A DNA stretch of 27,731 bases from an uncultured Clostridia bacterium (GCA_946405675.1 CAMJIC010000006.1:1-27731), one strand, 5' to 3'. Shown: positions 1 to 9,207, numbered from the stretch's first letter. Numbers and translations: made by a program. The notes: generated by a model from the sequence alone, not told the origin.

Positions 1-1728
1 GAGATCCGGGTCCTGTTCCTGATGGGGGCAAACGACGGCCTTCTTCCCTCCCTGCGCCAGAAGAACGGTGTGCTGACGGACAGGGAAAAAATGGCGCTGA
101 AGGAGCTGGGGATCACCCTTGCCCCGACAGCGAGGGAAGATCTCTGCACCCAGCGATACTACCTGTACCGTATGGTGACATCGCCCTCGGAACGCCTGTA
201 CCTTTCTTACGCGCTCTATGACAGAGCCGGAAAGACGCTCCGTCCCTCCGGGATCCTGATGCATCTTCTGCGTCTGTTTCCGGAGCTGAAAAAAGAGGCT
301 TCTCCTGGCGGAGAAGCTTTGAAGCCCCTCAAAGCAGGGGCGTGCCCCCCCGATCAGAGATCGGGGGCAGAGACGGAGGAACCGCTGTTCTCCGGGCTGC
401 AGGCGGAACGTCTCCTGGTACGCGGCCTGAGGACTGCCAGGGATGGGGAGATCCTTCCGGAACTCCGTGATCTTCTTACGGCGGAAAATACCGTGCCGGA
501 GAAAAAGAAGCTTCTCCTGGTGGACGCAGCCACCTTTTTCCATGAGGACCGGCTGCTGGGGAGGGCTGCGGCCAGGGCGCTTTACGGGGAATTCCTGTAT
601 GGAAATGTCACAAGGATCGAGACCTTTTTCAACTGTCCCATGCGTCATTTCCTGAAGTACGGACTGAATCTGAAGGAGGAGCGGGAGTACGCTTTCACAG
701 GGCAGGACGCGGGCACGCTGTCCCACAGGGCCATGGAACTGGTCTTTTCGCGCGCAGCGGCTGAAGGCCGCATGCCCGGGGAGATGGAGGAGGAAGAACG
801 GGACGCTTTTGTACAGGAATGTGTGGACGAGGCAGTCCGCGGGGACGAGAGCGGTCTTTACGAGGACAGTGCGAGAAACCGGTATCTTGTGAAAAAACTC
901 TGCGGTATCGTGAAAAAGAGCGTCAAAGTCATGGAACAGCAGAGGATGCGGGGAGATTTCCGGCCATATGCTCTGGAGGAGAGTCTGGCCTCCGGCGGAG
1001 AACGGCCGGTGCTGCTCACAAGGCTTTCCGGCGGGGAATGGATGCGCCTCGGAGGCAGACCAGACCGGATCGACATCGCGGAGGAGGGCGGGATGATCGC
1101 CCTGAAGATCATCGATTACAAGACCGGGAATGTGAAATGGGAACCTTACCGTATTCTCAGCGGATCACAGCTGCAGCTGATCCTGTATCTGGATGCCGCT
1201 GCGGAGCTCCTGAAGCAGAGGTTCCCGGAGAAGGAGATCGTACCTGCCGCAGTCCTCTACATGAAGCTTCAGGATCCGTGGCTGAAGCGGACTGGCAGCG
1301 ACACGCCGGAACTGATAGAAAAATTGATCCTGAAAGAACTGAAGCCCAGCGGGCTGGTCAATATCCGGCCGGAGGTGATGAAGCATCTCTGCGCGGTCCC
1401 GGAGGAAGCACCGGAAGTCCTTCCTGTAAAGCAGAACAAGGCCGGAGGATGGTCCGGCGACGGCGCGGCAGATGAGAAACGCTTCACCATGCTGCGGAAC
1501 TATGTGAGAAAAAAAGCGAAGGAAGCAGGGGAACAGATCTACGATGGGAAAATGTCGCCGGAACCGCTGCAGGAAGGCGCGAACGATGCCTGTACCTGGT
1601 GCAGCTACAGCGCGGTGTGCGGGTTTGACCTGAAATGTCCCGGCTTCCGCGGGAACATCAGTCTGAAGATAAAACCGGAGGAAGTATTCCGGGTGATCGA
1701 GGAAGAGGAGGAGCAGAAGAATGCCTGA
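1..1728 (+). CDS. addB: ATP-dependent helicase/nuclease subunit B (AddB), 3' part
   Basis: AddB is the second subunit of the AddAB (RexAB) enzyme, which resects double-strand breaks for recombination. The frame is open from base 1 and reads into a typical AddB segment (LFLMGANDGLLPS), so the gene starts upstream; the first in-window ATG (22) is internal. The C-terminal nuclease domain is clear: KIIDYKTG around 1108-1128 carries the catalytic Asp and Lys. The four cysteines of the AddB iron-sulfur cluster are present: one in FFNCPMRHF (codon 634-636) and three in a C-x2-C-x5-C motif (codons 1591, 1600, 1618). A linker before the nuclease domain contains three consecutive hairpins (298-367) that may be a repeat insertion. 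The stop overlaps the addA start by 8 bases, implying translational coupling. Identification is firm. Confidence 0.95.
   Translation, partial: EIRVLFLMGANDGLLPSLRQKNGVLTDREKMALKELGITLAPTAREDLCTQRYYLYRMVTSPSERLYLSYALYDRAGKTLRPSGILMHLLRLFPELKKEASPGGEALKPLKAGACPPDQRSGAETEEPLFSGLQAERLLVRGLRTARDGEILPELRDLLTAENTVPEKKKLLLVDAATFFHEDRLLGRAAARALYGEFLYGNVTRIETFFNCPMRHFLKYGLNLKEEREYAFTGQDAGTLSHRAMELVFSRAAAEGRMPGEMEEEERDAFVQECVDEAVRGDESGLYEDSARNRYLVKKLCGIVKKSVKVMEQQRMRGDFRPYALEESLASGGERPVLLTRLSGGEWMRLGGRPDRIDIAEEGGMIALKIIDYKTGNVKWEPYRILSGSQLQLILYLDAAAELLKQRFPEKEIVPAAVLYMKLQDPWLKRTGSDTPELIEKLILKELKPSGLVNIRPEVMKHLCAVPEEAPEVLPVKQNKAGGWSGDGAADEKRFTMLRNYVRKKAKEAGEQIYDGKMSPEPLQEGANDACTWCSYSAVCGFDLKCPGFRGNISLKIKPEEVFRVIEEEEEQKNA
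298..367. repeat. Three tandem hairpins inside addB
   Basis: Three perfect inverted repeats lie in a row inside the coding sequence: GCTTCTCC (298-305) with GGAGAAGC (310-317); GCCCCT (324-329) with AGGGGC (336-341); and CCCCCGATC (347-355) with GATCGGGGG (359-367). They encode a Gly/Pro/Ala-rich linker between the helicase-like and nuclease parts of AddB, and the reading frame is kept. Such an array is unusual inside a gene and suggests in-frame insertion of a palindromic repeat, but no second copy occurs in the window. Confidence 0.6.
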
Positions 1729-4700
1729 CTGGACTGCGGAACAGGAACGGGCCATTTCCCTGAAAGACAGGAAGCTTCTGGTCTCGGCGGCCGCCGGCAG
1801 CGGCAAGACTGCCGTGCTGACGGAGCGCATCTGCCGCAGAGTGACGGACAGAACACGGCCCGCGGATATCGACGAACTGCTGATCATGACGTTTACCCGG
1901 GCTGCTGCTGCGGAAATGCGGGAGAGGATCCGGAAACGCCTTGAAGAAGAGACTGTAATAGAAACGTCTGAGCATCCGGAAAGCAGCCGCGCGGCACAGC
2001 TGAAACGACAGCTCATGCTCCTGGACGGCGCCAGGATCACAACGATCGACAGCTTCTGTCTCTCCGTGCTCCGGGAGCACTCGGATCTTACCGGTCTGGA
2101 CCCTTCTTTCAGGGTGGGATCGGAGGAAGAGCTTTCTCTGATGAGAAACGATATCCTGGAGGACTATCTGGAAGAGAAATACGAGGAAGCGGACCCGCGA
2201 TTCATGCGATTTGCGGACTGCTTTTCCGGCGGAAGGTCCGACAGTGCGGTGCCGGAACTTCTGGAGCAGATGAGGAAGATCGCGGAGAGCCGGCCCTGGC
2301 CTGAAGAATGGCTGAAGGAGTGCGCCGGAAACACCTGGAAAGGAGGGGGGATCCCGGAAGATGCCCCCTGGGTCCTGTATGCTTTCACGGAACTGCGCCT
2401 GATGGGGGAGGAACTCCTGAAAAAGGCGGAGGAAGCACAGTCCCTCTGCGCCATGCCGGACGGTCCTGAAGGATACCGGGCTGCGGTGGAGGAAGAACTG
2501 GAGGAGTTTAAGACGCTGAGCGGTGCCCGGACCTTTGCGGAACAGCAGGAAGCATTGAGACGGTTCCGCCCCTGGACTTCGCTCGGGAAAAAACATCCGA
2601 AAAATGTTTCGGAAGAAAAGAAGAAACGCGTCAAGGATCTGAGAGACTTCTGGAAAAAGGTCATCGAAGAGCACCTCCTTCCGGAATTCGGGGACTGGGA
2701 TCCGGAGACTGTGGAAGCCGACCTTCTGGAGGAAGCGGAGACTGTCCGCACAGTGACGGAACTGACTGCGGAATACAGAAGACGCTTCGCGGAGAAAAAG
2801 CGGGAAAAGAACATCCTGGACTTTTCCGACCTGGAGCACTTCGCACTGGAGATGCTGTGGGAGAAGCAGCCGGACGGCACCAGGAAGAGAAGCTCCCTGG
2901 CGGAGGAATACAGGTCGGAACTGAAAGAGATCTATGTAGATGAGTATCAGGATTCCAACGAGGTCCAGGAGCAGCTCCTCAAAGCCATCACCGGGAACGA
3001 GCAGTTCCTGGTGGGAGACGTTAAGCAGTCCATCTACGGCTTCCGGCTCGCGAAGCCGGAGCTGTTTCTGGAGAAATACCGGACTTACAGGAAGGACGAC
3101 CTTTCAGGTGATCCGCTGCCGGAGGGCTGTGACACCCGGGTGGACCTGTCGCGGAATTTCCGAAGCAGACATGAGGTCCTTGACACAGTGAACGACGTGT
3201 TCCGGACCCTGATGGACGCGCCTGTGGGGGGACTGCGTTACACGGCGGAGGAAGAGCTGTATCCCGGAGCATCTTATCCGGATCCCGGTGTTCCAGGACC
3301 GGATCCCTATGCTGCGGAACTGGTGCTCACGGATGCCATGGGGGCTTCGGGAACAGAGAAGACAGAAGCGGAAGCACGTATGATCGCCGGGAGGATCCGG
3401 AGCATCACAGACCCGGAAAATGGACTGAAGGTGCGGGACAGCTCCACGGGAGAGCTGCGGCCGGCGGTATATGGCGATATCGTGATCCTGCTCCGTTCCA
3501 TGAGAGGACGGGCGGAAACTCTGGTCAGCGTGCTGATGAGCGAAGGGATCCCCGCAGAGGCAGAGCAGAACACCGGGTATTTCAACGCTCTGGAAGTGAA
3601 GACGATCCTGAGTTTTCTGTCGGTGATCGACAACCCCCTCAGGGACATTCCGCTGGCGGCGTTCCTCCGTTCCCCTCTGTCCGGCATGACGGAGGAGGAG
3701 TTCGCGGAGCTGCTGGCAGGGGAGGAAAAAGGAAGACCGCTGTGGCAGAGACTTCTTTCCGCGGCGGAAAGGATGCCTGACAGCAGCGGGGCGGCAAAGC
3801 TCCGGGAGGCGGAACAGCTGCTCGGGAAGTATGCGGACAAGGCTGTATATCTGGCGCTTCCGGACCTCATAAGAGATGCCATGTACGAGACGGGTTACTA
3901 CGCTTATGCGTCTGCCCTCCCCGGAGGAGAAGTGCGGAAAGCGAACCTGGATATGCTGGTGGTCAAAGCGGAAGATTTTGAGGGCACCGGCTACAGAGGC
4001 CTGTACGATTTTATCCGCTATATCGAGCTGCTGAAAAAGTACGACACAGATTTCGGAGAAGCCCAGACAGCTTCAGACCAGGGCAGTTCTGTCAGGATCA
4101 TGACCATACATAAGTCCAAGGGACTGGAGTTCCCTGTAGTGATCCTGGCGGATATGGACCACAGGTTCAATACCAGGGACACTTCCGCTCCGGTGCTTGC
4201 GGACCAGAGGTTCGGCATCGCGGCGGAAGCCGCGGACCCGGTGCTGAAGCTCCGGGGCACAACGCTGAAAAAGAATATCTTCGCCTGGCATATGATGTCA
4301 GAGATGCTGGGGGAGGAACTGCGGGTCCTGTATGTCGCGATGACCAGGGCAGAGCAGAAGCTGATCCTGACAGGATGCGCAGACAACAGGAAGAAGGCTG
4401 TGGAGAAGGCGAAGGCGCTTCGTACGCTTTCAGGAGAGAAGCTCCCGGCAGGGGTGATCGAAGGGGCATCGGGCATGCTGGAATGGATCCTTGCCGCTCT
4501 GGCGCGTTCCCCGCAGGAGCGCAGCTTTTTTGACAGCGGAATGTGGGAAGGGCCGGAACTGACAGAGGAAAACGCACTGAAGCTGCCGGGACGGATCCGG
4601 ATCCTGACCGGCAGCCAGGTGAAGCATGCCCATGAAAAGGAACAGGAAACAGAGGACAGGCGTCTGATGGAGCTTTTGTCCCAGGATCCGGAGCAGACCG

Positions 4701-5545
4701 TGGATCCTGCATACCGCTCCCGCCTCGAAGGGATGCTGAGAGAGAGATATGCGTTCTCGGAAGGCCGGGAGAATATGCCGGGAAAAATGTCGGTCTCAGA
4801 GATCAAGCATGAAGCATATGAGGCGGAGCTCAGACGGATAGAGGAAGAGGAGGGAACAGCTTCCCTTGTGCAGCAGGCTCCAAAGAGCGAAGTCCCGGTG
4901 CCTCGTTTCATGCAGGAAACAGTTCAAAGCCATGGCCTTTCCGGCGCGGCGATGGGAAGCGCCTATCATCTGGTGCTGGCAAACCTTGACTTTGATCAGC
5001 ACCGCACAAAGGAGCAGGTTGAGGCACTGTTGGAAACTATGGCCAATTGTGATAAAATCCAGAAAGAGGAGGCGGCGGCCATCGATACCGGCAGGATCGC
5101 TGCATTCCTTGCATCAGATCTGGCTGAAAGAATGGGAAGGGCTCAGCGGGCCGGGAAGCTCTGGCGTGAGCAGCCTTTTGTCATCGCGAAGAAGGCAGGT
5201 CAGGTACAATCGAAGTGGAGCGATGAAGAGCAGATCCTGCTCCAGGGGATCATCGATGCATTTTTTATCGAGGACGGAGAGGTGATCCTTGTCGATTACA
5301 AGACCGACCGGGCAAAACCAGGGGACGAAGAGAGCCTGGTCAGACGCTACCGTGTGCAGTTTGAACTATACAGGGATGCCCTGGAGATGCTGCTGCGGGT
5401 GCAGGTCAGGGAGGCCTGGCTTTATTCTCTGAGCCTGAGGAAAGCGGTCTTCGTGGATCTGTCCACTTCGGGTGAGGGAGCATCCCCATCCACAGGGTCT
5501 CCCGCCGGCAGGGGGGTGACTTGTAATAATGTAAAGAAGAGGTAA
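1721..5545 (+). CDS. addA: ATP-dependent helicase/nuclease subunit A (AddA)
   Basis: AddA is the UvrD-type (SF1A) helicase and nuclease subunit of AddAB, acting on DNA ends with AddB. The 1274 residues show the expected motifs in order: Q motif near Gln8, Walker A AAAGSGKT with Lys29, motif II DEYQD at 407-411, motif III GDVKQSIYGFR, motif IV LSRNFRS, motif V TIHKSKGLEFP near 795, motif VI YVAMTRA at 871-877, and a C-terminal nuclease DYKTD at 1192-1196. The start at 1721 overlaps the addB stop. Length is near or slightly above the family norm. The conserved protein seems to end around RKAVFVDLS; the remaining 26 or so residues are encoded by a half copy of repeat family A (5481-5527) and linker, and the TAA stop (5543-5545) lies in a GTAACTGTTC repeat end. 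Confidence 0.96.
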   Translation: MPDWTAEQERAISLKDRKLLVSAAAGSGKTAVLTERICRRVTDRTRPADIDELLIMTFTRAAAAEMRERIRKRLEEETVIETSEHPESSRAAQLKRQLMLLDGARITTIDSFCLSVLREHSDLTGLDPSFRVGSEEELSLMRNDILEDYLEEKYEEADPRFMRFADCFSGGRSDSAVPELLEQMRKIAESRPWPEEWLKECAGNTWKGGGIPEDAPWVLYAFTELRLMGEELLKKAEEAQSLCAMPDGPEGYRAAVEEELEEFKTLSGARTFAEQQEALRRFRPWTSLGKKHPKNVSEEKKKRVKDLRDFWKKVIEEHLLPEFGDWDPETVEADLLEEAETVRTVTELTAEYRRRFAEKKREKNILDFSDLEHFALEMLWEKQPDGTRKRSSLAEEYRSELKEIYVDEYQDSNEVQEQLLKAITGNEQFLVGDVKQSIYGFRLAKPELFLEKYRTYRKDDLSGDPLPEGCDTRVDLSRNFRSRHEVLDTVNDVFRTLMDAPVGGLRYTAEEELYPGASYPDPGVPGPDPYAAELVLTDAMGASGTEKTEAEARMIAGRIRSITDPENGLKVRDSSTGELRPAVYGDIVILLRSMRGRAETLVSVLMSEGIPAEAEQNTGYFNALEVKTILSFLSVIDNPLRDIPLAAFLRSPLSGMTEEEFAELLAGEEKGRPLWQRLLSAAERMPDSSGAAKLREAEQLLGKYADKAVYLALPDLIRDAMYETGYYAYASALPGGEVRKANLDMLVVKAEDFEGTGYRGLYDFIRYIELLKKYDTDFGEAQTASDQGSSVRIMTIHKSKGLEFPVVILADMDHRFNTRDTSAPVLADQRFGIAAEAADPVLKLRGTTLKKNIFAWHMMSEMLGEELRVLYVAMTRAEQKLILTGCADNRKKAVEKAKALRTLSGEKLPAGVIEGASGMLEWILAALARSPQERSFFDSGMWEGPELTEENALKLPGRIRILTGSQVKHAHEKEQETEDRRLMELLSQDPEQTVDPAYRSRLEGMLRERYAFSEGRENMPGKMSVSEIKHEAYEAELRRIEEEEGTASLVQQAPKSEVPVPRFMQETVQSHGLSGAAMGSAYHLVLANLDFDQHRTKEQVEALLETMANCDKIQKEEAAAIDTGRIAAFLASDLAERMGRAQRAGKLWREQPFVIAKKAGQVQSKWSDEEQILLQGIIDAFFIEDGEVILVDYKTDRAKPGDEESLVRRYRVQFELYRDALEMLLRVQVREAWLYSLSLRKAVFVDLSTSGEGASPSTGSPAGRGVTCNNVKKR
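5481..5527. repeat. Half copy of repeat family A at the end of addA
   Basis: This stretch resembles the right end of the complete element at 21718-21957. From 5501 to 5527 it matches the element's last 27 bases at 23 positions, ending GTGACTTGTAAT where the full element ends GTGACTTGTAAC, and an upstream CCACAGG is also shared. No matching left half is present. It is read as the C-terminal codons of addA. Confidence 0.7.
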
Positions 5546-5548
5546 CTG

Positions 5549-5654
5549 TTCAGGACAGCCCGAAGCACTTGCTGCTGAGGGCGTATGAAAGTGTAAATGA
5601 AGTGGCATCGGGCGATTCAGGATGCGAAGCATCGCCCGATGCGTAACTGTTCAG
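5549..5654. repeat. 106-bp dispersed repeat with nested hairpin, copy 1
   Basis: This block recurs at 27571-27676 in the same orientation with 100 of 106 bases identical by eye and no gaps. It contains an outer stem CATCGGGC (5606-5613) / GCCCGATG (5634-5641) enclosing an inner hairpin GATGC-GAA-GCATC (5621-5633). It starts just inside a GTAACTGTTC end at 5542 and runs into the 32-bp palindrome at 5643. No coding potential is supported. It could be a repeat or a structured RNA; no promoter or terminator decides between them. Confidence 0.75.
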
Positions 5655-5674
5655 AACAGGTTCTGAACAGTTAC
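5643..5674. repeat. 32-bp family B palindrome upstream of yfhO-murB
   Basis: Perfect 15-bp arms, GTAACTGTTCAGAAC on the left and its reverse complement on the right, flank a two-base AG centre. The same 32 bases occur at 13039-13070 and a diverged form at 20198-20229. It ends 62 bases before the chosen start of the next gene. Confidence 0.85.
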
Positions 5675-5736
5675 AAGAAGAGATGGTTCCGGTTCATCCG
5701 GTTCCATTTCCGGAAGAGAGCACGACAGAGGAAACA

Positions 5737-8700
5737 ATGCACACAGCACGCAAACATACAGGAGTCACTTATTTTCTGATCGGGATGCTGGTCCCGTGTT
5801 TACTGGCAGGAATCGGTTTTATCTGCATCGGGATATGGCCTTTTGGCGATGGAACTGCGCTGATCATCGATTCGCTGCACCAGTATCTTCCGTTCTACAC
5901 GGATTTTCATGAAAAGCTGAGATCGGGGGAAGGCCTTCTTTACTCCTTCTCGGCGGGGCTGGGGTATAATTTCTGGGCAACCTATGCCTACTACCTTGCA
6001 AGTCCGCTCAATTTCCTGATCGCCCTTGTGCCGACAGAGAATGTCTGTGATTTCATGGATCTGATGATCCTCCTGAAGATCGGCCTGTGCGGAGGATGCA
6101 TGACATGGTACCTGCATCGCAGGAACACCAGGTCCTTCAGCCTGAGCGTCGCTTTCGGAACCATGTTTGCGCTGAGTAATTTCATGATCGGCTATTACTT
6201 CAACGTGATGTGGCTGGACTCGGTGGCGTGTCTTCCGCTGTGCATGTGCGGGATCGAAATGATCTGCGGGATCGGGAAAAACCGTGAAAGAACGGACACG
6301 TCGGACGGGAGGCTGTACGGAGTTGCTCTGTGCTGCGGGATCTGGTGCAATTATTATATCGGATTCATGCTGTGCATTTTCTCCGTGCTTTATTTCGTGG
6401 TATGCCTTGTCATAGCAGGGAAGTGCAGCGTCAGGCGGTTTGTTTCCAGGATCCTGCGCTTTGGATGGTTCTCCGCGATCGCGGGAGGATGCGGAGCCCT
6501 GGTGCTGCTGCCTGCCTACCGGGCCCTTACCGCCTCGGAGGCGATGCAGAGCAACCGCTTTCCGCTGACCATGGAAACCTTCGACAGCTTCCTGGACATG
6601 CTTCTTACGCATTTTGCCATGATCAAGCCGATCAACATTGCGAACACGCAGGTCGGGCTGAATGCCTACTGCGGCGTGAGCGTCCTGATCCTGGTGCTTT
6701 TGTTTGCGCTGGACCGTTTCTGCCCGCTTCGGGAGCGCATCGCAAGGATCGCCCTGGCGCTGTTTCTGCTCCTTAGCTTCAGCATGAAGACGCTGAATTA
6801 TATCTGGCACGGATTCCACCAGCAGAACGGGCTTCCCAACCGGTTCGCCTTTGTGTATATCGGGATTGTGCTTGTCATGGCATATGACGCGCTTCGGGAT
6901 GTGCGGAGGATGAGCCTGTGGACTGTCGCGGTGAGCGGGGCAGCCCCTGTTACCTTTGCCCTGGTCTGCCTGATCGGACAGTTCGGCAGAGACTATGAAG
7001 ACAACCCATATGCCGCGCCGGTCTATGTGGTGACGATCGGGCTTCTTTGCGGTTACCTCATCCTGCTCCTGGTTCTGAAGAGGATACGGATGCCGCGAAG
7101 GGCCTCGGCACTGATGCTGTCTTCTCTGTGTCTTCTGGAAGCAGGTGCAAGCGCGGTGTATGGGATCATATGCAATGATTCTGTGACAAGGTCGATCTAC
7201 CTGGATGACCAGCGCTCCTACAAAAGCCTGATGGCCAGAGCAGGTGATCCAGACTGGTATCGTTCTGAGGTAGATGCGCAAAGGATGCGGAATGTCACGT
7301 TGTTTTGCGGCGGCAATTCCGTGGTCATGTTTAATTCCACCATGCAGCAGTCTGTCACGGATTTTTGTGATAAGATCGGAATGGAATCCAGGACCAATAA
7401 AAACGGATACAATGGCGTTACAAACCTGATGAATGATGTGCTGGGCATCCGGTATGTGCTGAGCGCGCATGGAAAGGGCACATCCTTCTATGGGTTCGAG
7501 GAGCTGGATAAGGACAACAACCTGACCCTTTACAAAAACCCGGATTCCCTCGGGATCGGATTTCTGGCGGATCCTGATATCATATACTGGGATCTTTCCG
7601 GGGCAACGCCCATCGATGTTCAGGATGATTTTGTCCGCCTTGCGACCGGGCTCGATCCGATCTATACGCTGGACCGCTACCTGACGCTGGAGGACGGGAA
7701 AGAAAACGGGATACGGATCCCGGAAGGAAAACAGGTTTATGTGTACCTGCCCAACCGTGTCAAGGAGCTGGTCGTCACCACTCCGGAATATACGAAGACC
7801 TACACGACGTTTACGGATCATCTTTACGTGATCGAAGCAAACGATGGGAACGATGAGGCATCCGTCAAAGCCTCCATCAGCGGCGGGGGAACCCAGAACG
7901 CGATCATTTATACCTGCCCGGATGCGCTGGAGGAAGAAGTGGTCAGGGCATTGTCCAGGAGTGTACTGGAGAACGTCACTGCAAGAGGAAACAGGCTGAC
8001 CGGCTCCATCACGGCTGACCGGGATGGGGAGCTGGTAATCACGATCCCCTATGATGTGAGCTGGAACTGTTATGTGGACGGTGAGAAGGTGAAGCCGGAC
8101 TGTATCGGGGAAGCGTTGATCGGGCTCCCGCTTTCAAAGGGGGAACATGAGATCCGGCTTACCTATATCCCCGCGGGGATGATGGCTGGGCTCTGGATCA
8201 GTCTGCTGTGCGGCGCAGGGATGGTTCTCAGCTTCTGGTATGAGAGCAGACGGAGAAAGAAAGAGATAGGAATGATGCAGGGAAATGCGCTGACAGATGA
8301 CGTAATTTGCAGGATCATTGATATTGCCGGTGAGGATAAGGTATCGGAGCAGGAGCGGCTGGAGAAGCATACGACCTTCCGGATCGGAGGTCCCTGCGCG
8401 CTTTTTGCCGCACCGGAAAGCGAGGCGAACCTTCTGCGTACCCTTGCGTACCTCAGGCAGAATCAGGTTCCTTTCTATATCATCGGCAACGGCAGCAACC
8501 TCCTGGTTTCTGATGAGGGATACCGGGGGGTGATCGTTCAGATGGCACGCGGTCTGTCTGGGATCCGTGTTTCCGGAAATGAGATTGAGGCGCAGGCGGG
8601 AGCCATGCTTTCCGTCGTATCCCGCAGAGCGCTTGAGGCATCCTTGTCCGGAATGGAGGCATTGTCCGGCATCCCGGGCACTTTGGGAGGAGCCCTGGTC

Positions 8701-9207
8701 ATGAACGCAGGAGCCTTCGGAAGTGAGATGGCGGATATCGTAAAGTCGGTCCGTGTCCTGGATGAAGAAGGCAATGTCCTGGAGCTTTCCGGGGAACAGA
8801 TGAAGTTCGGATACAGGACATCGATCCTGCAGGAGGGAAAACTTGTGGCCCTGTCTGCAAAGCTGGAACTGAAGGAGGGAGTGCGGGAAGAGATTCTTGC
8901 CCTTATGGAGGAATACCGGCAGCGGAGGCAGGAAAAGCAGCCTCTTGAGTATCCCAGCGCCGGATCCACTTTTAAGCGTCCTGAGGGCCATTTTGCAGGA
9001 GCCCTGATCGATGAGGCCGGACTGCGCGGTTTCAGGATCGGAGGCGCGCAGGTATCGGAAAAGCACTGCGGGTTCGTGATCAATGCGGGCGATGCCTCGG
9101 CAAGTGATGTGCTGGAAGTGATCCGGGCAGTGCAAAAGAGTGTGTATGAACATTCCGGCGTAAAGCTTGAGCCGGAGATCCGTATGTTGGGATTTGAGGA
9201 GTTATAA
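5737..9207 (+). CDS. murB: YfhO-family membrane protein fused in frame to MurB
   Basis: One uninterrupted frame encodes two proteins normally separate. The start at ATG 5737 is preferred to the in-frame ATG at 5683 because AGAGGA lies just before it and the extra 18 residues are non-conserved and abut a repeat. Residues 1 to about 835 look like YfhO, a polytopic GT-C-like family linked in Bacillus and Listeria to lipoteichoic acid glycosylation. There is an N-terminal helix, the signature DSLHQYLPFYTDF and GLGYNFWATYAYYLASPLN, roughly a dozen more hydrophobic helices, an outside domain of about 340 residues, and a last helix ending in RRRKKE. By the positive-inside rule that tail is cytoplasmic. 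MurB (UDP-N-acetylenolpyruvoylglucosamine reductase) begins around ATG 8272/8275. No stop separates the parts. A separate internal start for MurB is possible. It precedes rapZ, as murB often does. Confidence 0.88.
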   Translation: MHTARKHTGVTYFLIGMLVPCLLAGIGFICIGIWPFGDGTALIIDSLHQYLPFYTDFHEKLRSGEGLLYSFSAGLGYNFWATYAYYLASPLNFLIALVPTENVCDFMDLMILLKIGLCGGCMTWYLHRRNTRSFSLSVAFGTMFALSNFMIGYYFNVMWLDSVACLPLCMCGIEMICGIGKNRERTDTSDGRLYGVALCCGIWCNYYIGFMLCIFSVLYFVVCLVIAGKCSVRRFVSRILRFGWFSAIAGGCGALVLLPAYRALTASEAMQSNRFPLTMETFDSFLDMLLTHFAMIKPINIANTQVGLNAYCGVSVLILVLLFALDRFCPLRERIARIALALFLLLSFSMKTLNYIWHGFHQQNGLPNRFAFVYIGIVLVMAYDALRDVRRMSLWTVAVSGAAPVTFALVCLIGQFGRDYEDNPYAAPVYVVTIGLLCGYLILLLVLKRIRMPRRASALMLSSLCLLEAGASAVYGIICNDSVTRSIYLDDQRSYKSLMARAGDPDWYRSEVDAQRMRNVTLFCGGNSVVMFNSTMQQSVTDFCDKIGMESRTNKNGYNGVTNLMNDVLGIRYVLSAHGKGTSFYGFEELDKDNNLTLYKNPDSLGIGFLADPDIIYWDLSGATPIDVQDDFVRLATGLDPIYTLDRYLTLEDGKENGIRIPEGKQVYVYLPNRVKELVVTTPEYTKTYTTFTDHLYVIEANDGNDEASVKASISGGGTQNAIIYTCPDALEEEVVRALSRSVLENVTARGNRLTGSITADRDGELVITIPYDVSWNCYVDGEKVKPDCIGEALIGLPLSKGEHEIRLTYIPAGMMAGLWISLLCGAGMVLSFWYESRRRKKEIGMMQGNALTDDVICRIIDIAGEDKVSEQERLEKHTTFRIGGPCALFAAPESEANLLRTLAYLRQNQVPFYIIGNGSNLLVSDEGYRGVIVQMARGLSGIRVSGNEIEAQAGAMLSVVSRRALEASLSGMEALSGIPGTLGGALVMNAGAFGSEMADIVKSVRVLDEEGNVLELSGEQMKFGYRTSILQEGKLVALSAKLELKEGVREEILALMEEYRQRRQEKQPLEYPSAGSTFKRPEGHFAGALIDEAGLRGFRIGGAQVSEKHCGFVINAGDASASDVLEVIRAVQKSVYEHSGVKLEPEIRMLGFEEL
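8272..9207 (+). other. murB: MurB domain of the fusion (possible internal translation start)
   Basis: From ATG 8272 the frame encodes 311 residues, a normal MurB length. MurB reduces UDP-GlcNAc-enolpyruvate to UDP-MurNAc in the cytoplasm, using FAD and NADPH. Visible motifs are the FAD-binding IGNGSNLLVSDEGYRG and GIPGTLGGALVMNAGAFG, GYRTSIL, the active-site segment SAGSTFKRP (Ser codon 8965-8967, residue 232 counted from 8272) and the C-terminal LEPEIRMLG with the second catalytic acid. I see no tyrosine loop typical of type I enzymes, which fits the type IIb form common in Firmicutes. AAAGAG and ATAGGA before the two ATG codons are only a modest ribosome binding site, so the protein may be made mainly as the fusion. 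Confidence 0.85.

Noticed and set aside
1658..2839. 393-codon open frame on the - strand opposite addA
   Set aside because: Covers conserved helicase codons of addA; product is Phe/Arg/Pro-rich with no family resemblance.
5549..5674. CRISPR-like array from the clustered palindromes
   Set aside because: The repeats are of different kinds and not regularly spaced, there are no spacers, and no cas gene is present.
5683..5736. Extra 18 residues at the start of the YfhO-MurB ORF
   Set aside because: They lack membrane-protein character or conservation, and ATG 5737 has a better ribosome binding site and leads directly into the first helix.
5800..7821. 673-codon open frame on the - strand opposite yfhO
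   Set aside because: It is a complementary-strand shadow of a well-supported membrane gene, lacks recognisable domains, and its composition (His/Gln/Arg-rich) is typical of antisense translation in GC-rich DNA.
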